NCBI RefSeq assembly: GCF_000577275.2 | Contig: NZ_HG916852.1 | Location: forward strand, 3,792,001 to 3,856,000 | Source: Rhizobium favelukesii | Lineage (GTDB): Bacteria > Pseudomonadota > Alphaproteobacteria > Rhizobiales > Rhizobiaceae | Direction of reading: 5' to 3' | Length of the DNA stretch: 64,000 bases | Part shown: one piece after another, positions 1 through 8,459 of the stretch | Layout: each line of letters opens with the position of its first letter | How positions within the stretch are numbered: position 1 is the stretch's first letter | Notes under the pieces: model-generated | What the model saw: the letters and a program-made list of their open reading frames with translations, nothing else | The model's database searches: none | Told to the model about the DNA's origin: nothing | Made by a program: the position numbers and the translations under genes

Positions 1-734
1 AGGCGCTCGGCTTCCGCGAACCGACCCGCAACTCGATCGACACCGTCTCCGACCGCGATTTCGCCATCGAGTTCCTGGCGCTGGCCGCCATCTGCAGCAT
101 GCACCTGTCGCGTCTGGCCGAAGAGATCGTCATCTGGTCGACCCCGCAATTCGGCTTCGTGCGCCTGTCGGATGCCTTCTCCACCGGCTCGTCGATCATG
201 CCGCAGAAGAAGAACCCCGACGCCGCCGAACTGGTGCGCGCCAAGACCGGCCGCATCAACGGCTCGCTGATCGCGCTTCTGACCATCATGAAGGGCCTGC
301 CGCTCGCCTATTCCAAGGACATGCAGGAAGACAAGGAGCAGGTCTTCGACGCCGCCGAGAGCCTGGAACTGGCCATCGCTGCCATGACGGGCATGGTCCG
401 CGACCTGACGATCAATACCGCGCGCATGAAAGCCGCAGCCGGTTCCGGCTACTCGACTGCAACCGACCTTGCCGACTGGCTGGTGCGCGAGGCCGGCCTG
501 CCGTTCCGCGACGCCCATCACGTGACCGGCCGCGCCGTGGCGCTTGCCGAGAGCAAGGGTTGTGATCTCGCCGACCTGTCGCTTGCCGATCTGCAGGCGA
601 TCAATCAGGCCATTACCGACAAGGTCTACGACGTGCTGACGGTCGAGGCATCGGTTGCAAGCCGCAAGAGCTTTGGCGGCACGGCACCTGAGGAAGTGCG
701 CAAGCAGATCGCCTACTGGCGCGCCCGCAACTGA
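1..734 (+). CDS. argH: Argininosuccinate lyase, C-terminal part (5' end outside window)
   Basis: Last step of arginine synthesis: cleaves argininosuccinate to arginine and fumarate in the cytoplasm. The frame is open from base 3, so the gene enters from the left edge and only about 244 C-terminal residues are present. The fumarase/aspartase superfamily signature [12 protein letters not shown] lies at about 186-221 and carries the mobile-loop catalytic serine. The preceding residues ([13 protein letters not shown]) are also typical of ArgH. It is followed at short distance by the lipoprotein and lysA on the same strand, a conserved rhizobial order. The stop is TGA at 732-734. Confidence 0.96.
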   Translation, partial: ALGFREPTRNSIDTVSDRDFAIEFLALAAICSMHLSRLAEEIVIWSTPQFGFVRLSDAFSTGSSIMPQKKNPDAAELVRAKTGRINGSLIALLTIMKGLPLAYSKDMQEDKEQVFDAAESLELAIAAMTGMVRDLTINTARMKAAAGSGYSTATDLADWLVREAGLPFRDAHHVTGRAVALAESKGCDLADLSLADLQAINQAITDKVYDVLTVEASVASRKSFGGTAPEEVRKQIAYWRARN

Positions 735-811
735 CCTCAACAATCAGGGTGCACAAGGTGGACAAACTTCGCTATGAAGGTGTCCACCAGTGCCGCTCCA
801 AGAGGAATTCC

Positions 812-1006
812 ATGCAGAAGAGCTTGCCGCAGATCGTCCGCTTGACGGTTGTTTTCGCCGTGATCGGCCTTGCCGTCGCCGGGTGCGGGCGTAAAGGCGA
901 TCTCGATCCGCCGAGCGCGAACGCAACGAAGACCGGCGACTCGTCGAAGCCGACGCCGCAGCCAGGCACCGCGGATAGACCCTTCATCCTCGATCCGCTT
1001 CTCTAA
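812..1006 (+). CDS. lptM: Small LptM/YifL-type lipoprotein
   Basis: A 64-residue lipoprotein. The hydrophobic N-terminus (LTVVFAVIGLAVAGC) ends in a lipobox V-A-G-C, followed by GRKGDLDPP, the hallmark of the LptM family. In enterobacteria LptM helps LptD mature, so an outer-membrane role is inferred from the family. The ATG at 812 is chosen because AGAGGA lies just upstream (801-806) and a signal peptide begins there; an upstream in-frame start at 749 would put a charged extension before the signal. Only 12 bases separate it from lysA, so the two are probably cotranscribed. The rest is a low-complexity Pro/Thr/Ser tail. Confidence 0.85.
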   Translation: MQKSLPQIVRLTVVFAVIGLAVAGCGRKGDLDPPSANATKTGDSSKPTPQPGTADRPFILDPLL

Positions 1007-1018
1007 GAGGCAACTGAC

Positions 1019-2287
1019 GTGAACCATTTCCAGTATCGCGACGGCGTCCTCTACGCCGAAAACGTTCCCGTTCCCGAGATTGCCAAGGCCGTCGGCACAC
1101 CTTTCTACTGCTATTCCACGGCGACGCTCGAGCGCCACTATCGGGTGTTCGCCGAAGCGTTCAACGATGTCGACGCCATGGTCTGTTACGCCATGAAGGC
1201 GAATTCCAATCAGGCCGTGCTGAAGACGCTCGGCAATCTTGGCGCCGGCATCGACGTCGTCTCCGAAGGAGAGCTGCGCCGCGCGCTCGCCGCCGGCATC
1301 CCGGGATCGCGCATCATGTTCTCCGGCGTTGGCAAGACACCGCGCGAAATGGACTTTGCGCTCGAGGCCGGCATCTACTGCTTCAATGTCGAGTCCGAGC
1401 CGGAACTCGAGATCCTTAACCAGCGCGCCATCAATTCGGGCAAGAGGGCACCTGTCTCCTTCCGCATCAATCCCGATGTCGACGCCAGGACGCATGCGAA
1501 GATCTCGACCGGCAAGAAGGAAAACAAGTTCGGCATTTCCTGGGAGCGCGCCCGCGCCGTCTATGCCCGCGCTGCGACCCTGCCCGGCATCGAAGTGACC
1601 GGTATCGACATGCATATCGGCAGTCAGATCACCGAACTGCAGCCGTTCGAGGACGCCTTCAAACTGCTGCGTGAGTTGGTGAGCACGTTGCGCGCCGACG
1701 GCCACGACATCCATCACGTCGATGTCGGCGGTGGCCTTGGTATCCCCTACCGGGATGACAACAACCCGCCGCCGCATCCGGAAGCCTATGCCGAAATCGT
1801 CAAGAGCCAGCTGCGCGAACTGAACTGCAAGATCGTCACCGAGCCCGGCCGCCTGATCGTCGGCAATGCTGGCATCCTGGTGACCGAAGTGATCTACGTG
1901 AAGGACGGCGGCGAAAAGACCTTCGTGATCGTCGACGGCGCAATGAACGACCTCATACGCCCGACCCTCTATGAAGCCCATCACGAGATCCGCCCCGTCG
2001 TGATCTCCGCAGCAAACGCGCCGCGCATCAAGGCGGATGTTGTCGGCCCCGTCTGCGAAACCGGCGATTTTCTGGCGCTCGACCGCGAAATGGCGATGCC
2101 GAAACCCGGAGATCTTTTCGCTATCAGCTCCGCCGGCGCCTACGGCGCGGTGCAGGCCGGCACCTACAACAGCCGCCTTCTGGTTCCCGAAGTGCTGGTC
2201 AAGGGTAGCGATTTCCACGTGATTCGCCCGCGCGGGACCTACGAGGAGCTCATTGGTCTCGATTCCGTCCCGACCTGGCTGGGCTGA
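1019..2287 (+). CDS. lysA: Diaminopimelate decarboxylase
   Basis: PLP-dependent fold-III decarboxylase that turns meso-diaminopimelate into lysine. The 422 residues match the family's usual length. The PLP lysine is K60 in the YAMKAN motif, the phosphate-binding glycine stretch is DVGGGLG near residue 240, EPGR follows, and the active-site cysteine is C346 in GPVCETGD. The start is GTG at 1019, preceded by AAGAGG at 1005-1010. The gene follows the lptM-like lipoprotein with a 12-bp gap. A weak hairpin plus T-run lies after the stop. Confidence 0.96.
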   Translation: MNHFQYRDGVLYAENVPVPEIAKAVGTPFYCYSTATLERHYRVFAEAFNDVDAMVCYAMKANSNQAVLKTLGNLGAGIDVVSEGELRRALAAGIPGSRIMFSGVGKTPREMDFALEAGIYCFNVESEPELEILNQRAINSGKRAPVSFRINPDVDARTHAKISTGKKENKFGISWERARAVYARAATLPGIEVTGIDMHIGSQITELQPFEDAFKLLRELVSTLRADGHDIHHVDVGGGLGIPYRDDNNPPPHPEAYAEIVKSQLRELNCKIVTEPGRLIVGNAGILVTEVIYVKDGGEKTFVIVDGAMNDLIRPTLYEAHHEIRPVVISAANAPRIKADVVGPVCETGDFLALDREMAMPKPGDLFAISSAGAYGAVQAGTYNSRLLVPEVLVKGSDFHVIRPRGTYEELIGLDSVPTWLG

Positions 2288-2298
2288 TCACGCTCTCG

Positions 2299-2316
2299 GT
2301 GATGGCATCACTTTTT
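2299..2316 (+). terminator. Weak possible terminator after lysA
   Basis: GTGAT, a GGC loop and ATCAC form a 5-bp stem followed directly by TTTTT, 12 bases after the lysA stop. A competing hairpin using the upstream GATCAC is also possible. The stem is short, so this is tentative. Confidence 0.35.
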
Positions 2317-2460
2317 GGCGAAGAGCCGTGAAAAACCGGCATTGGCCGGCGCTTGCCCTCGCCTTCGCCACAAAGAATGTTATCTTTGACAGGGAGCGAA
2401 TTCCCCCGGCGATCGCCGGAAGTGCACTCTGCCCTCGAACGCCAGCTCGCGGAGACCGGA

Positions 2461-5160
2461 TTGAATAAGAGCTCCAGCAGCGAGAAACGCGGTGCATTTG
2501 CCCTGAGGCCGTCCTTGGCTCGGCTGGTTGCGGCGAAGCGCTTTCTGGCGCGCCTGGTCCTGCTGTCCGAGCAGATGCTGCCCCTGTTCCTGCCGATCCT
2601 GTCGGTTGTGGCTCTCTATCTGGCAGCGTCGTGGTTCGGTGTCTTTCGCTACGCGCCCGACTGGGTCCGCGTGGCGCTGCTGATCCTTTGCGCGGTTGCC
2701 TCTCTCGCAACGCTTCTTCCCCTGCGCCGGCTGCACTGGCCCGACACGGCCGCTGCCGACCGGTTGCTCGAACAGCGCAACGGCCTGCAGCACCAGCCGG
2801 TGGCCGTTCAGGAAGACGAGCCCGCCACCGACACGCCCTTCGCGCGCGCCCTCTGGCGCGAACACCAGACGCGTATGGCGGAGAAGATTGCGGCACTTGA
2901 TACCGGCTTTCCGCGTCCCGACATCGCCTCCCACGACAGAATGGCGCTGCGTGCCATCCCGGCCCTGCTTGTGGTGATGGGTTTCGCCTATTCACTATCG
3001 ATGAACGGCGGCTCGATCACCGACGCGCTGCTGCCGCGGCCGGCACCGCAAACCACCGATCCTGCAGTGCGCATCGATGCCTGGGTCACGCCACCCTCCT
3101 ATACCGGTCGCGCACCGATCTACCTGACGGTAAACGGCACCGAGCAGGCGGCGATCCGTGTTCCCGAACTCTCGAACCTTACGGTCCGTGTCAGCGGCGG
3201 CAAGACCGCCGAGAAGGTCGTCTTCCGGCATGAGAACGGCGAGGCACAGAACATCGCGCCTCAGGAGGCGGCCAAGCAGCCCGCGCCTCCAGCGGCGACG
3301 CAGACTGAAGGCACGGCTGCACTCCCTGCTCTGTCGGCCGCTACGCATCTGATGAAGCTCGAGGAAAACGGCGAGCTCGAGGTCAACGGCCGCACGTGGA
3401 GTTTTGAGGTTATTCCTGACAAGGCGCCCGAGATCGCCTTCAATGGCATGCCGAAGCCGACGGTCAACGGTGCGCTCGAAGTCGGCTTCACTGTCAAGGA
3501 CGACTACGGCGTACAGGAAGCGCGTGCGGAGATTGTTCCTGTCGACGCCGAGCCGACCGCAACGCCGCTCTACCCGTTGCCCGACTTTCGCCTGGATATC
3601 CCCCGCCGCAATTCGCGCGACGCAAAAGGCGTGACCAGCAAGAACCTTACCGAGCACCCACTCTCGGGTAAGCGGGTCCGCATCACCCTTGTTGCCAAGG
3701 ACGCCGCCGGCCAGACCGGTCGCAGCCCGCCGCACGAGATGACGCTGCCCGCCCGCCCGTTCAACGAGCCTCTCGCCGCGGCCGTGGCCGAGGAACGGCA
3801 GGTCTTCTCGCTCGATACCCGGAAGATGCCGGAAGCGATCGCGCTGAACGAAGCACTGACGCTCCGCCCGGAAGAGACGATCCCGAGCCTGACCAATTAC
3901 CTGCTGCTGCAATCCGCGTTGACACGCATGAAGCTCACCAAGGGCGACGAAGCGATGAAGGACACCGCCGATTACCTTTGGGATATCGCGGTCGGCATGG
4001 AGGACGGCGATCTTTCGCAGGCCGAGCGCAACCTGCGCAATGCCCAGCAGAACCTGGCCGATGCCCTGCAGCGCAATGCACCTGATCCCGAGATCAAGAA
4101 GCTCATGGACGAGCTGCGCAAGGCGATGCAGGAATATATGAAGGAGCTTGCCCAGCGCATGCAGAATGCGCCGATGCAGCCAAACCAGAACGCCCAGAAC
4201 ATCATTCGCCAGCAGGACCTGGAGCGGATGATGGACCAGATCGAGAATCTCGCACGCTCGGGCAATCGGGACGCTGCCCAGCAGATGCTCTCCGAGCTGC
4301 AGCGAATGATGAACAACCTGCAGGCCGGCAGGCCGCAGCAGGGGCAGCAAGGCCAGGACAACAGCCAGATGCGCCAGCAAATGGACAAGCTCGGCCAGAT
4401 CCTGCGTGACCAGCAGAAACTGATGGAAGAAACGTTCAAACTGGACCAGCAGCTGAAGGACCGCATGCAGCGCGGCGATCCCAACATGGGCATGAACGAT
4501 CCGTTGCTCGACGACACGCCGATGGACAATGACGGCATGCAGCAAGATCAGCAGGGCCAGAGTCAGGACCCGAACCAGCAAGGCCAAAACCAGCAGGGCC
4601 AAAGCCAGCAGGGCCAAAGCCAGCAGGGGCAGTCGCCTTCCGACCAGATGACGGCCGAGCAGCTGCGCGAGGCCCTAAAGCAGTTGCGTTCGCGCCAGGA
4701 CGAACTCGGCAAGCAGCTCGGCGAGTTGCAGAAGGGTCTTGGCGACATGGGCATCAAGCCCGGTCCGGGCTTCGGTCAGGCCCAGCGCGAAATGGAAGGC
4801 GCCGGCCGCGAGCTCGGTCAGGGCCACGGTGAACCTGCGATCCAAGGCCAGGGACGTGCACTGGAAGCGCTGCGCCAGGGTGCGCGCGACATGATGAACC
4901 AGATGATGCAGGCAATGCAGGGCCAACAGGGACAGGGTCCCCAGGGTCAGGTCGGGCAAGGCAACCAGAACGGCCGCGACCCGCTTGGCCGTCCACGCCG
5001 CGCCGAAGGACCTGATTTCGGCGATCAGGTGAAGGTGCCTGACGAAATCGATGTGCAGCGCGCCCGCGAGATCCTGGATGCCATTCGCGAAAAGCTCGGC
5101 AACAACCCACCGCAGGAAATCGAACGGCGCTACCTGGAACGGCTGTTGGACATCCAGTAA
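2461..5160 (+). CDS. TIGR02302/DUF4175 family large membrane protein
   Basis: Large protein of about 900 residues. Three hydrophobic segments lie near the N-terminus (around LPLFLPILSVVALYLAASW, VALLILCAVASLATLLPL and IPALLVVMGFAYSL). A long extracytoplasmic-type region follows, then a Gln/Met-rich coiled-coil C-terminal half with QQGQSQQGQS repeats near 4576-4635. This architecture is that of the alphaproteobacterial TIGR02302/DUF4175 family, whose function is not established. The start is uncertain. A TTG at 2461 has GGAG at 2451-2454 with good spacing; an in-frame ATG at 2377 and a TTG at 2353 would add 28-36 residues. It ends in TAA at 5158-5160. No clear operon partner is visible. Confidence 0.85.
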   Translation: MNKSSSSEKRGAFALRPSLARLVAAKRFLARLVLLSEQMLPLFLPILSVVALYLAASWFGVFRYAPDWVRVALLILCAVASLATLLPLRRLHWPDTAAADRLLEQRNGLQHQPVAVQEDEPATDTPFARALWREHQTRMAEKIAALDTGFPRPDIASHDRMALRAIPALLVVMGFAYSLSMNGGSITDALLPRPAPQTTDPAVRIDAWVTPPSYTGRAPIYLTVNGTEQAAIRVPELSNLTVRVSGGKTAEKVVFRHENGEAQNIAPQEAAKQPAPPAATQTEGTAALPALSAATHLMKLEENGELEVNGRTWSFEVIPDKAPEIAFNGMPKPTVNGALEVGFTVKDDYGVQEARAEIVPVDAEPTATPLYPLPDFRLDIPRRNSRDAKGVTSKNLTEHPLSGKRVRITLVAKDAAGQTGRSPPHEMTLPARPFNEPLAAAVAEERQVFSLDTRKMPEAIALNEALTLRPEETIPSLTNYLLLQSALTRMKLTKGDEAMKDTADYLWDIAVGMEDGDLSQAERNLRNAQQNLADALQRNAPDPEIKKLMDELRKAMQEYMKELAQRMQNAPMQPNQNAQNIIRQQDLERMMDQIENLARSGNRDAAQQMLSELQRMMNNLQAGRPQQGQQGQDNSQMRQQMDKLGQILRDQQKLMEETFKLDQQLKDRMQRGDPNMGMNDPLLDDTPMDNDGMQQDQQGQSQDPNQQGQNQQGQSQQGQSQQGQSPSDQMTAEQLREALKQLRSRQDELGKQLGELQKGLGDMGIKPGPGFGQAQREMEGAGRELGQGHGEPAIQGQGRALEALRQGARDMMNQMMQAMQGQQGQGPQGQVGQGNQNGRDPLGRPRRAEGPDFGDQVKVPDEIDVQRAREILDAIREKLGNNPPQEIERRYLERLLDIQ

Positions 5161-5279
5161 CCCAACTGTGCCGATTCAGGTCACAATAGCGTGAGATTCG
5201 CTGCCTCCACGCCCCCGACGCCTATGTCTACTGTGACGCGAGATCGCGCGTCGTTTGGGCACGAGCCGAGGGTATTTCC

Positions 5280-5612
5280 ATGAAAACGGATTTGAAGCTG
5301 ATCGCAGCTATCGCGCTTGGATTCGGCATGGCTGCAAGCACAGTAAGCGCAATGGATATCGGTGGTTTCGCCACGACCAACAGCGGCGGCAGGACCATGG
5401 CTGCCGACGGCTACGAATCGAGCCGAAGCTGGCGCGGATCGAATGCCTACCGACCGGCTCCCTATAGCATGGAGACGACGGGGAGCATTTCGTCCAACGG
5501 CTCCAGAGCACGGCGACCAGTCAATTGCCCGCCGCGGCCGGTTCCTGGCACGCTGCAGACGCAGGGCGGGAACAGTGGAACGACCATAAATCCGGCTTGC
5601 CCCGACTATTGA
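5280..5612 (+). CDS. Small secreted hypothetical protein
   Basis: A 110-residue protein with a classic signal peptide (MKTDLKLIAAIALGFGMAAS, cleavage probably after VSA near residue 24). The mature part is polar and Ser/Arg/Pro-rich with two cysteines (CPPRP and NPACPDY) that could form one disulphide. GAGGG lies about 7 bases before the ATG. No family is recognised. It sits alone between the DUF4175 gene and another orphan ORF. Periplasmic or exported location is inferred from the signal peptide only. Confidence 0.65.
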   Translation: MKTDLKLIAAIALGFGMAASTVSAMDIGGFATTNSGGRTMAADGYESSRSWRGSNAYRPAPYSMETTGSISSNGSRARRPVNCPPRPVPGTLQTQGGNSGTTINPACPDY

Positions 5613-5768
5613 GAAGCCGCGACGGCTGGAACCTTGCCGATCATGCCATCGCCTCCCATCCAGCGAGACGATGGCATAACCAGACGCATGACATCGTAGA
5701 CGCCAAGCTCCAAATTTATCGACGAGGCTAGCCCTGCCTGGCGAAAGCTTCGTAGTGTCACGCTGCAA

Positions 5769-6239
5769 GTGAATAACGATAGCGATTCGATGGCAATTCT
5801 CTTCAAGACGGCAATCGGTGAAAACGCAGCATTTGAGTTGATCGAGAATGCCCTCTCCCGAACCGGCGAATACGATGGCTACCTCAACGTCGTAGCTGAC
5901 GAAGGCGAGCGAACTCTCTCCTGGTCCCCGGGCATGCACGCCGAACAGTTCCAGGCGGAGATCACGGAGATCCTTCGTTCGACATGGGACATTTGTCGCT
6001 TCTGGGTGATCTACGAGCGGCGTGATGATCGGCAGGATGCCGAAGCCAATGCCATCCGCAATGCGGCGTTCAGGCTGACGCGCGGCTATGCCGGCGTCAT
6101 TGTCGTGACCCTCAGCCTGCTCCACAAGCGCGACAGCCTGGCCGATATCGAACTGATCTTCGTGTGCTTTCAGCAGGATTTCCAGCGACGCAATTTCCGC
6201 GTGCGCTACGAAGGCAAGTTCATTCGGGACGAGAACTGA
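5769..6239 (+). CDS. Hypothetical protein
   Basis: A 156-residue frame (GTG start at 5769, or ATG at 5790 giving 149 residues) that I do not recognise. It looks soluble and well folded, with alternating hydrophobic and charged residues, several Trp/Phe, a segment RLTRGYAGVIVVTLSLLHKRD and a basic C-terminus. Neither start has a good Shine-Dalgarno sequence, so the call rests on length and plausible composition. A long antisense frame across the same region is judged to be a shadow. No neighbour suggests a role. Confidence 0.5.
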   Translation: MNNDSDSMAILFKTAIGENAAFELIENALSRTGEYDGYLNVVADEGERTLSWSPGMHAEQFQAEITEILRSTWDICRFWVIYERRDDRQDAEANAIRNAAFRLTRGYAGVIVVTLSLLHKRDSLADIELIFVCFQQDFQRRNFRVRYEGKFIRDEN

Positions 6240-6568
6240 ACAGCCGAGGCAGTGCCTGACGCAACTCCCGGGTTTGAGGACGATCCGAGAGCAATAGGCA
6301 GTGGTTTGCCGGTGGCTTGACCCGAGGACGCAAACACCCCTCGCCGCAGCTCAAGATGCAAGTCCCGCCAGCCCGGATTCAACTTCTCGATCAGCTCGAT
6401 CCTCCCACCGAGGGTCAAGCGCAGGATGACGAGAGGATATGGGAGCAAGGGCGCACGAAATGACCGCCCTCGCAACCGAAAATGGGACCCGTTTTCGGGA
6501 TAAGGACATGGCTGGCCAAGACAACCGCGCGAAAGCGCCGCAAGCGAACCTGAAAGATCGTGACGCGC
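6240..6568. other. 329-bp stretch without a convincing gene
   Basis: Lies between the orphan ORF and the end of cpdR. Short frames on both strands have no good start signals. The only recognisable structure is a small palindrome at 6476-6498. It may hold decayed coding sequence, but I cannot assign it. Confidence 0.4.
6476..6498. repeat. Short palindromic repeat-like element
   Basis: CCGAAAA and TTTTCGG (7 bp each) flank a 9-base centre TGGGACCCG. The downstream GGGATAAGGACATG resembles the tail of palindromic intergenic repeats that are common in rhizobial genomes. Copy number cannot be judged from this window. Confidence 0.4.
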
Positions 6569-6928
6569 TCAGGCGGCCAACGCACGCGCAACTGCCTTGC
6601 GGATATCGGGCAAGGCAAAGGGCTTCGAGACGACATCGACGATCTTTTCCGCCAGGTCGTCAGCGCGTTCGCGCTGTTCCGCATAGCCGGTCATCAGCAG
6701 GATTTTCAGCGCCGGGAAGGCCGATTTTGCCTGGTGCGCCAGTTCGATGCCGTCCATAACGGGCATGCGGATATCCGAGAGCAGCAGGTCGTAGACGCCG
6801 TCTCTGAGTTTTTCCAGTCCTTCCGCACCGTCGGCGGCTTCTTCGGTCTCATGACCGTCAAGACGCAAAGCGCGGGCTACGAAAGAACGCAGGGAGTCCT
6901 CGTCTTCCGTAATCAGAATTTTTGCCAT
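6569..6928 (-). CDS. cpdR: Single-domain response regulator CpdR
   Basis: A 119-residue stand-alone CheY-like receiver beginning MAKILITEDEDSLR. Acidic-pocket residues are E8, D9 and E10, the phospho-acceptor is D52 in LLSDIRMP, the conserved Thr is in LLMTGYAEQ, and the Lys is in VSKPF. In Caulobacter and Sinorhizobium, CpdR controls cell-cycle proteolysis by delivering substrates to ClpXP when unphosphorylated, after the CckA-ChpT relay. The ATG at 6928 is chosen by homology; GTG at 6940 and ATG at 6937 lie just upstream next to GGAG. The gene is on the same strand as hpt and downstream of it. Confidence 0.9.
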   Translation of the reverse strand: MAKILITEDEDSLRSFVARALRLDGHETEEAADGAEGLEKLRDGVYDLLLSDIRMPVMDGIELAHQAKSAFPALKILLMTGYAEQRERADDLAEKIVDVVSKPFALPDIRKAVARALAA

Positions 6929-7046
6929 GGTGTGCATCACTCCGTTTCATGCCCCGCAACGGAAATCACACGACTTTCCTTTGCGATCGGTAAACGGCGC
7001 CAAGGGATGGACGGGATGGTTAACAACCCGTCTTATCACGGCACAT

Positions 7047-7589
7047 TCAGGCGTCGCCAGTGACGACGCCGACAAATGGAAGCTCGCGGAAGGCATAGGC
7101 GACATCCATTCCGTAGCCGACGACGAAATAGTCGGGGCATTCGAAGCCGACATAGTCTGCTTCCAGCTTTTCCTTGCGCTTCACGCTCTTGTCGAGGAGC
7201 ACGGCAATGGTGACGTGGCGTGCGCCGCGCTCATAGAGCAGTTCCTTGGCAAACAGCAGCGTGCGGCCGGATTCCAGAATATCGTCGATCAGAAGAACGT
7301 CGCGATCCTTCACGTCGCTGTCGATATCCTTGACGATTCGAACGCCTTGCGAAACTGTGCCGGTGCCGTAGCTCGACAGCGTGATGAACTCGACTTCGGG
7401 CGCCAAACCGCTGTCATGCAGCGCGCGGATGAGGTCGGCGGCGAAGATGAACGAGCCCTTCAAGACGGCAATGACCAGCAGATCCTTCGTGGGTCCCGCT
7501 GCAATCTGCTTCGCCATGGCATGGTTGCGTTCCGCAATCTGCTCAGCGGTGAAGAGTGGCTCGATATTTTTTCCGCGCACGACGGGCAT
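7047..7589 (-). CDS. hpt: Hypoxanthine phosphoribosyltransferase
   Basis: Purine salvage enzyme that converts hypoxanthine or guanine plus PRPP into IMP or GMP. With the start MPVVRGKNIEPLF at 7589 it is 180 residues, the usual size. The type-I PRTase PRPP-binding loop DVLLIDDILESGRT spans residues 97-110, the flexible-loop region SSYGTGT lies at 72-78, and a C-terminal base-recognition segment YVVGYG-MD is present. An in-frame start 20 codons upstream would add a tail not typical of the family. It is followed on the same strand by cpdR about 120 bp away. Confidence 0.93.
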   Translation of the reverse strand: MPVVRGKNIEPLFTAEQIAERNHAMAKQIAAGPTKDLLVIAVLKGSFIFAADLIRALHDSGLAPEVEFITLSSYGTGTVSQGVRIVKDIDSDVKDRDVLLIDDILESGRTLLFAKELLYERGARHVTIAVLLDKSVKRKEKLEADYVGFECPDYFVVGYGMDVAYAFRELPFVGVVTGDA

Positions 7590-7652
7590 AAGAAGGCTTT
7601 CTCCATGAATAGAGCACAAGCCGTTACCACAAACAGCGGGACGAAACACCCC

Positions 7653-8282
7653 TTACGGCATGAACGAAAGCCGGACTTCCGGCATTTTTCCACCCGCGTA
7701 CTGGACTCTCGTTGAAAACCCGCGGCTCTGGCCACCGTAGATGACATCCGCAGGCGGGTTGACAACGATGCTTGCCGTCAGCTGCTCGCCGGCAAAAAAG
7801 TCGGCGCGGATGGGGCGCACGACCTGCGTCGTGCCGCTCTGATTGTCGATGATGCCATTCATGAGCAATACCCGCATTCCGTTCGCATCACGGGGCGTCA
7901 TGGTGACGTGCGAGAAATGCAGCGGCGAATCCGTTGATCCAGCCTCGCTTTGCGAGAGACCGGAGAACCCTCCGAAGAGGCCGAATACCAGCACCGAAAG
8001 CGCAAGTACGAGCGCGGCAAAGGTCTTGACCGATGCCTGCTGCAACCAGGCTTCGCCCATCCGAATGAGTGCCGATGTGCTCGACGACTGCGAAGCACGC
8101 TGGCGATTGTCATTGAAGCTGGGGGCAACAAAGCCCCGGGTACGACCGTTCGCAAGCACAACGAATTCGGCATCGGCAACATCGGCCGGGCGAGTTCGGC
8201 GGGCCTCACGCTTGGTCGGTTCGGGCGGCAGAAAATCATAGGCGTGACCGGGCGCCTGGCGTCTGAACGAGGAGGAGGTCAT
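7653..8282 (-). CDS. Single-pass membrane protein of unknown function, divergent from ftsE
   Basis: A 209-residue protein with a basic cytoplasmic N-terminus, one TM segment (TFAALVLALSVLVFGLFGGF, near residues 86-105) and an extracytoplasmic C-terminal half resembling DUF3426-type domains (HFSHVTMTPRDANGMRVLLMNGIIDNQ). In other alphaproteobacteria a zinc-ribbon (MJ0042) protein often sits beside ftsE. This one occupies the same place but has no CxxC pair at its N-terminus. ATG 8282 has AAAAGG about 9 bases upstream; ATG 8309 would add nine residues. It may share a divergent promoter region with ftsEX. Confidence 0.75.
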   Translation of the reverse strand: MTSSSFRRQAPGHAYDFLPPEPTKREARRTRPADVADAEFVVLANGRTRGFVAPSFNDNRQRASQSSSTSALIRMGEAWLQQASVKTFAALVLALSVLVFGLFGGFSGLSQSEAGSTDSPLHFSHVTMTPRDANGMRVLLMNGIIDNQSGTTQVVRPIRADFFAGEQLTASIVVNPPADVIYGGQSRGFSTRVQYAGGKMPEVRLSFMP

Positions 8283-8310
8283 GATGACGGCCTTTTCCGG
8301 TGTCCACATG

Positions 8311-8343
8311 GTTTCAGGCCGGACGGAAATCCGGCATTGAAAC
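8311..8343. promoter_or_regulatory. Inverted repeat upstream of the gene ending at 7653
   Basis: GTTTCA and TGAAAC (outer arms) enclose CCGGA and TCCGG (inner arms) around a 6-base centre. The element lies in the divergent intergenic region before ftsE, just upstream of the minus-strand start. It could be an operator or an mRNA hairpin. No regulator is identified. Confidence 0.35.
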
Positions 8344-8459
8344 GAATCCTGCTCAGTCGTAAATTTTAATGGTTAATGCTTCGCAAAGATCGCCATCAAA
8401 GCGGCGTCTTTCCGGTAAAATTTACTGGTTGTTAATGGTGTTGGTTAACAAGTCGTGCG

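Noticed and set aside
737..2218. 493-codon open frame on the minus strand
   Set aside because: It is antisense to lptM and lysA, both well supported. Composition is typical of a GC-rich shadow frame and there is no recognisable domain.
2995..4617. 540-codon minus-strand frame opposite the DUF4175 gene
   Set aside because: Leu/His-rich sequence is the mirror of the Gln-rich coding strand; no domain and no ribosome site.
4560..4640. Short direct repeats as a CRISPR-like array
   Set aside because: They are in-frame 15-bp codon repeats within a Gln-rich protein, with no spacers.
8430..8455. Possible CtrA box upstream of ftsE
   Set aside because: TTAA and TTAAC are present but separated by 9 bases, not the 7 of the consensus.
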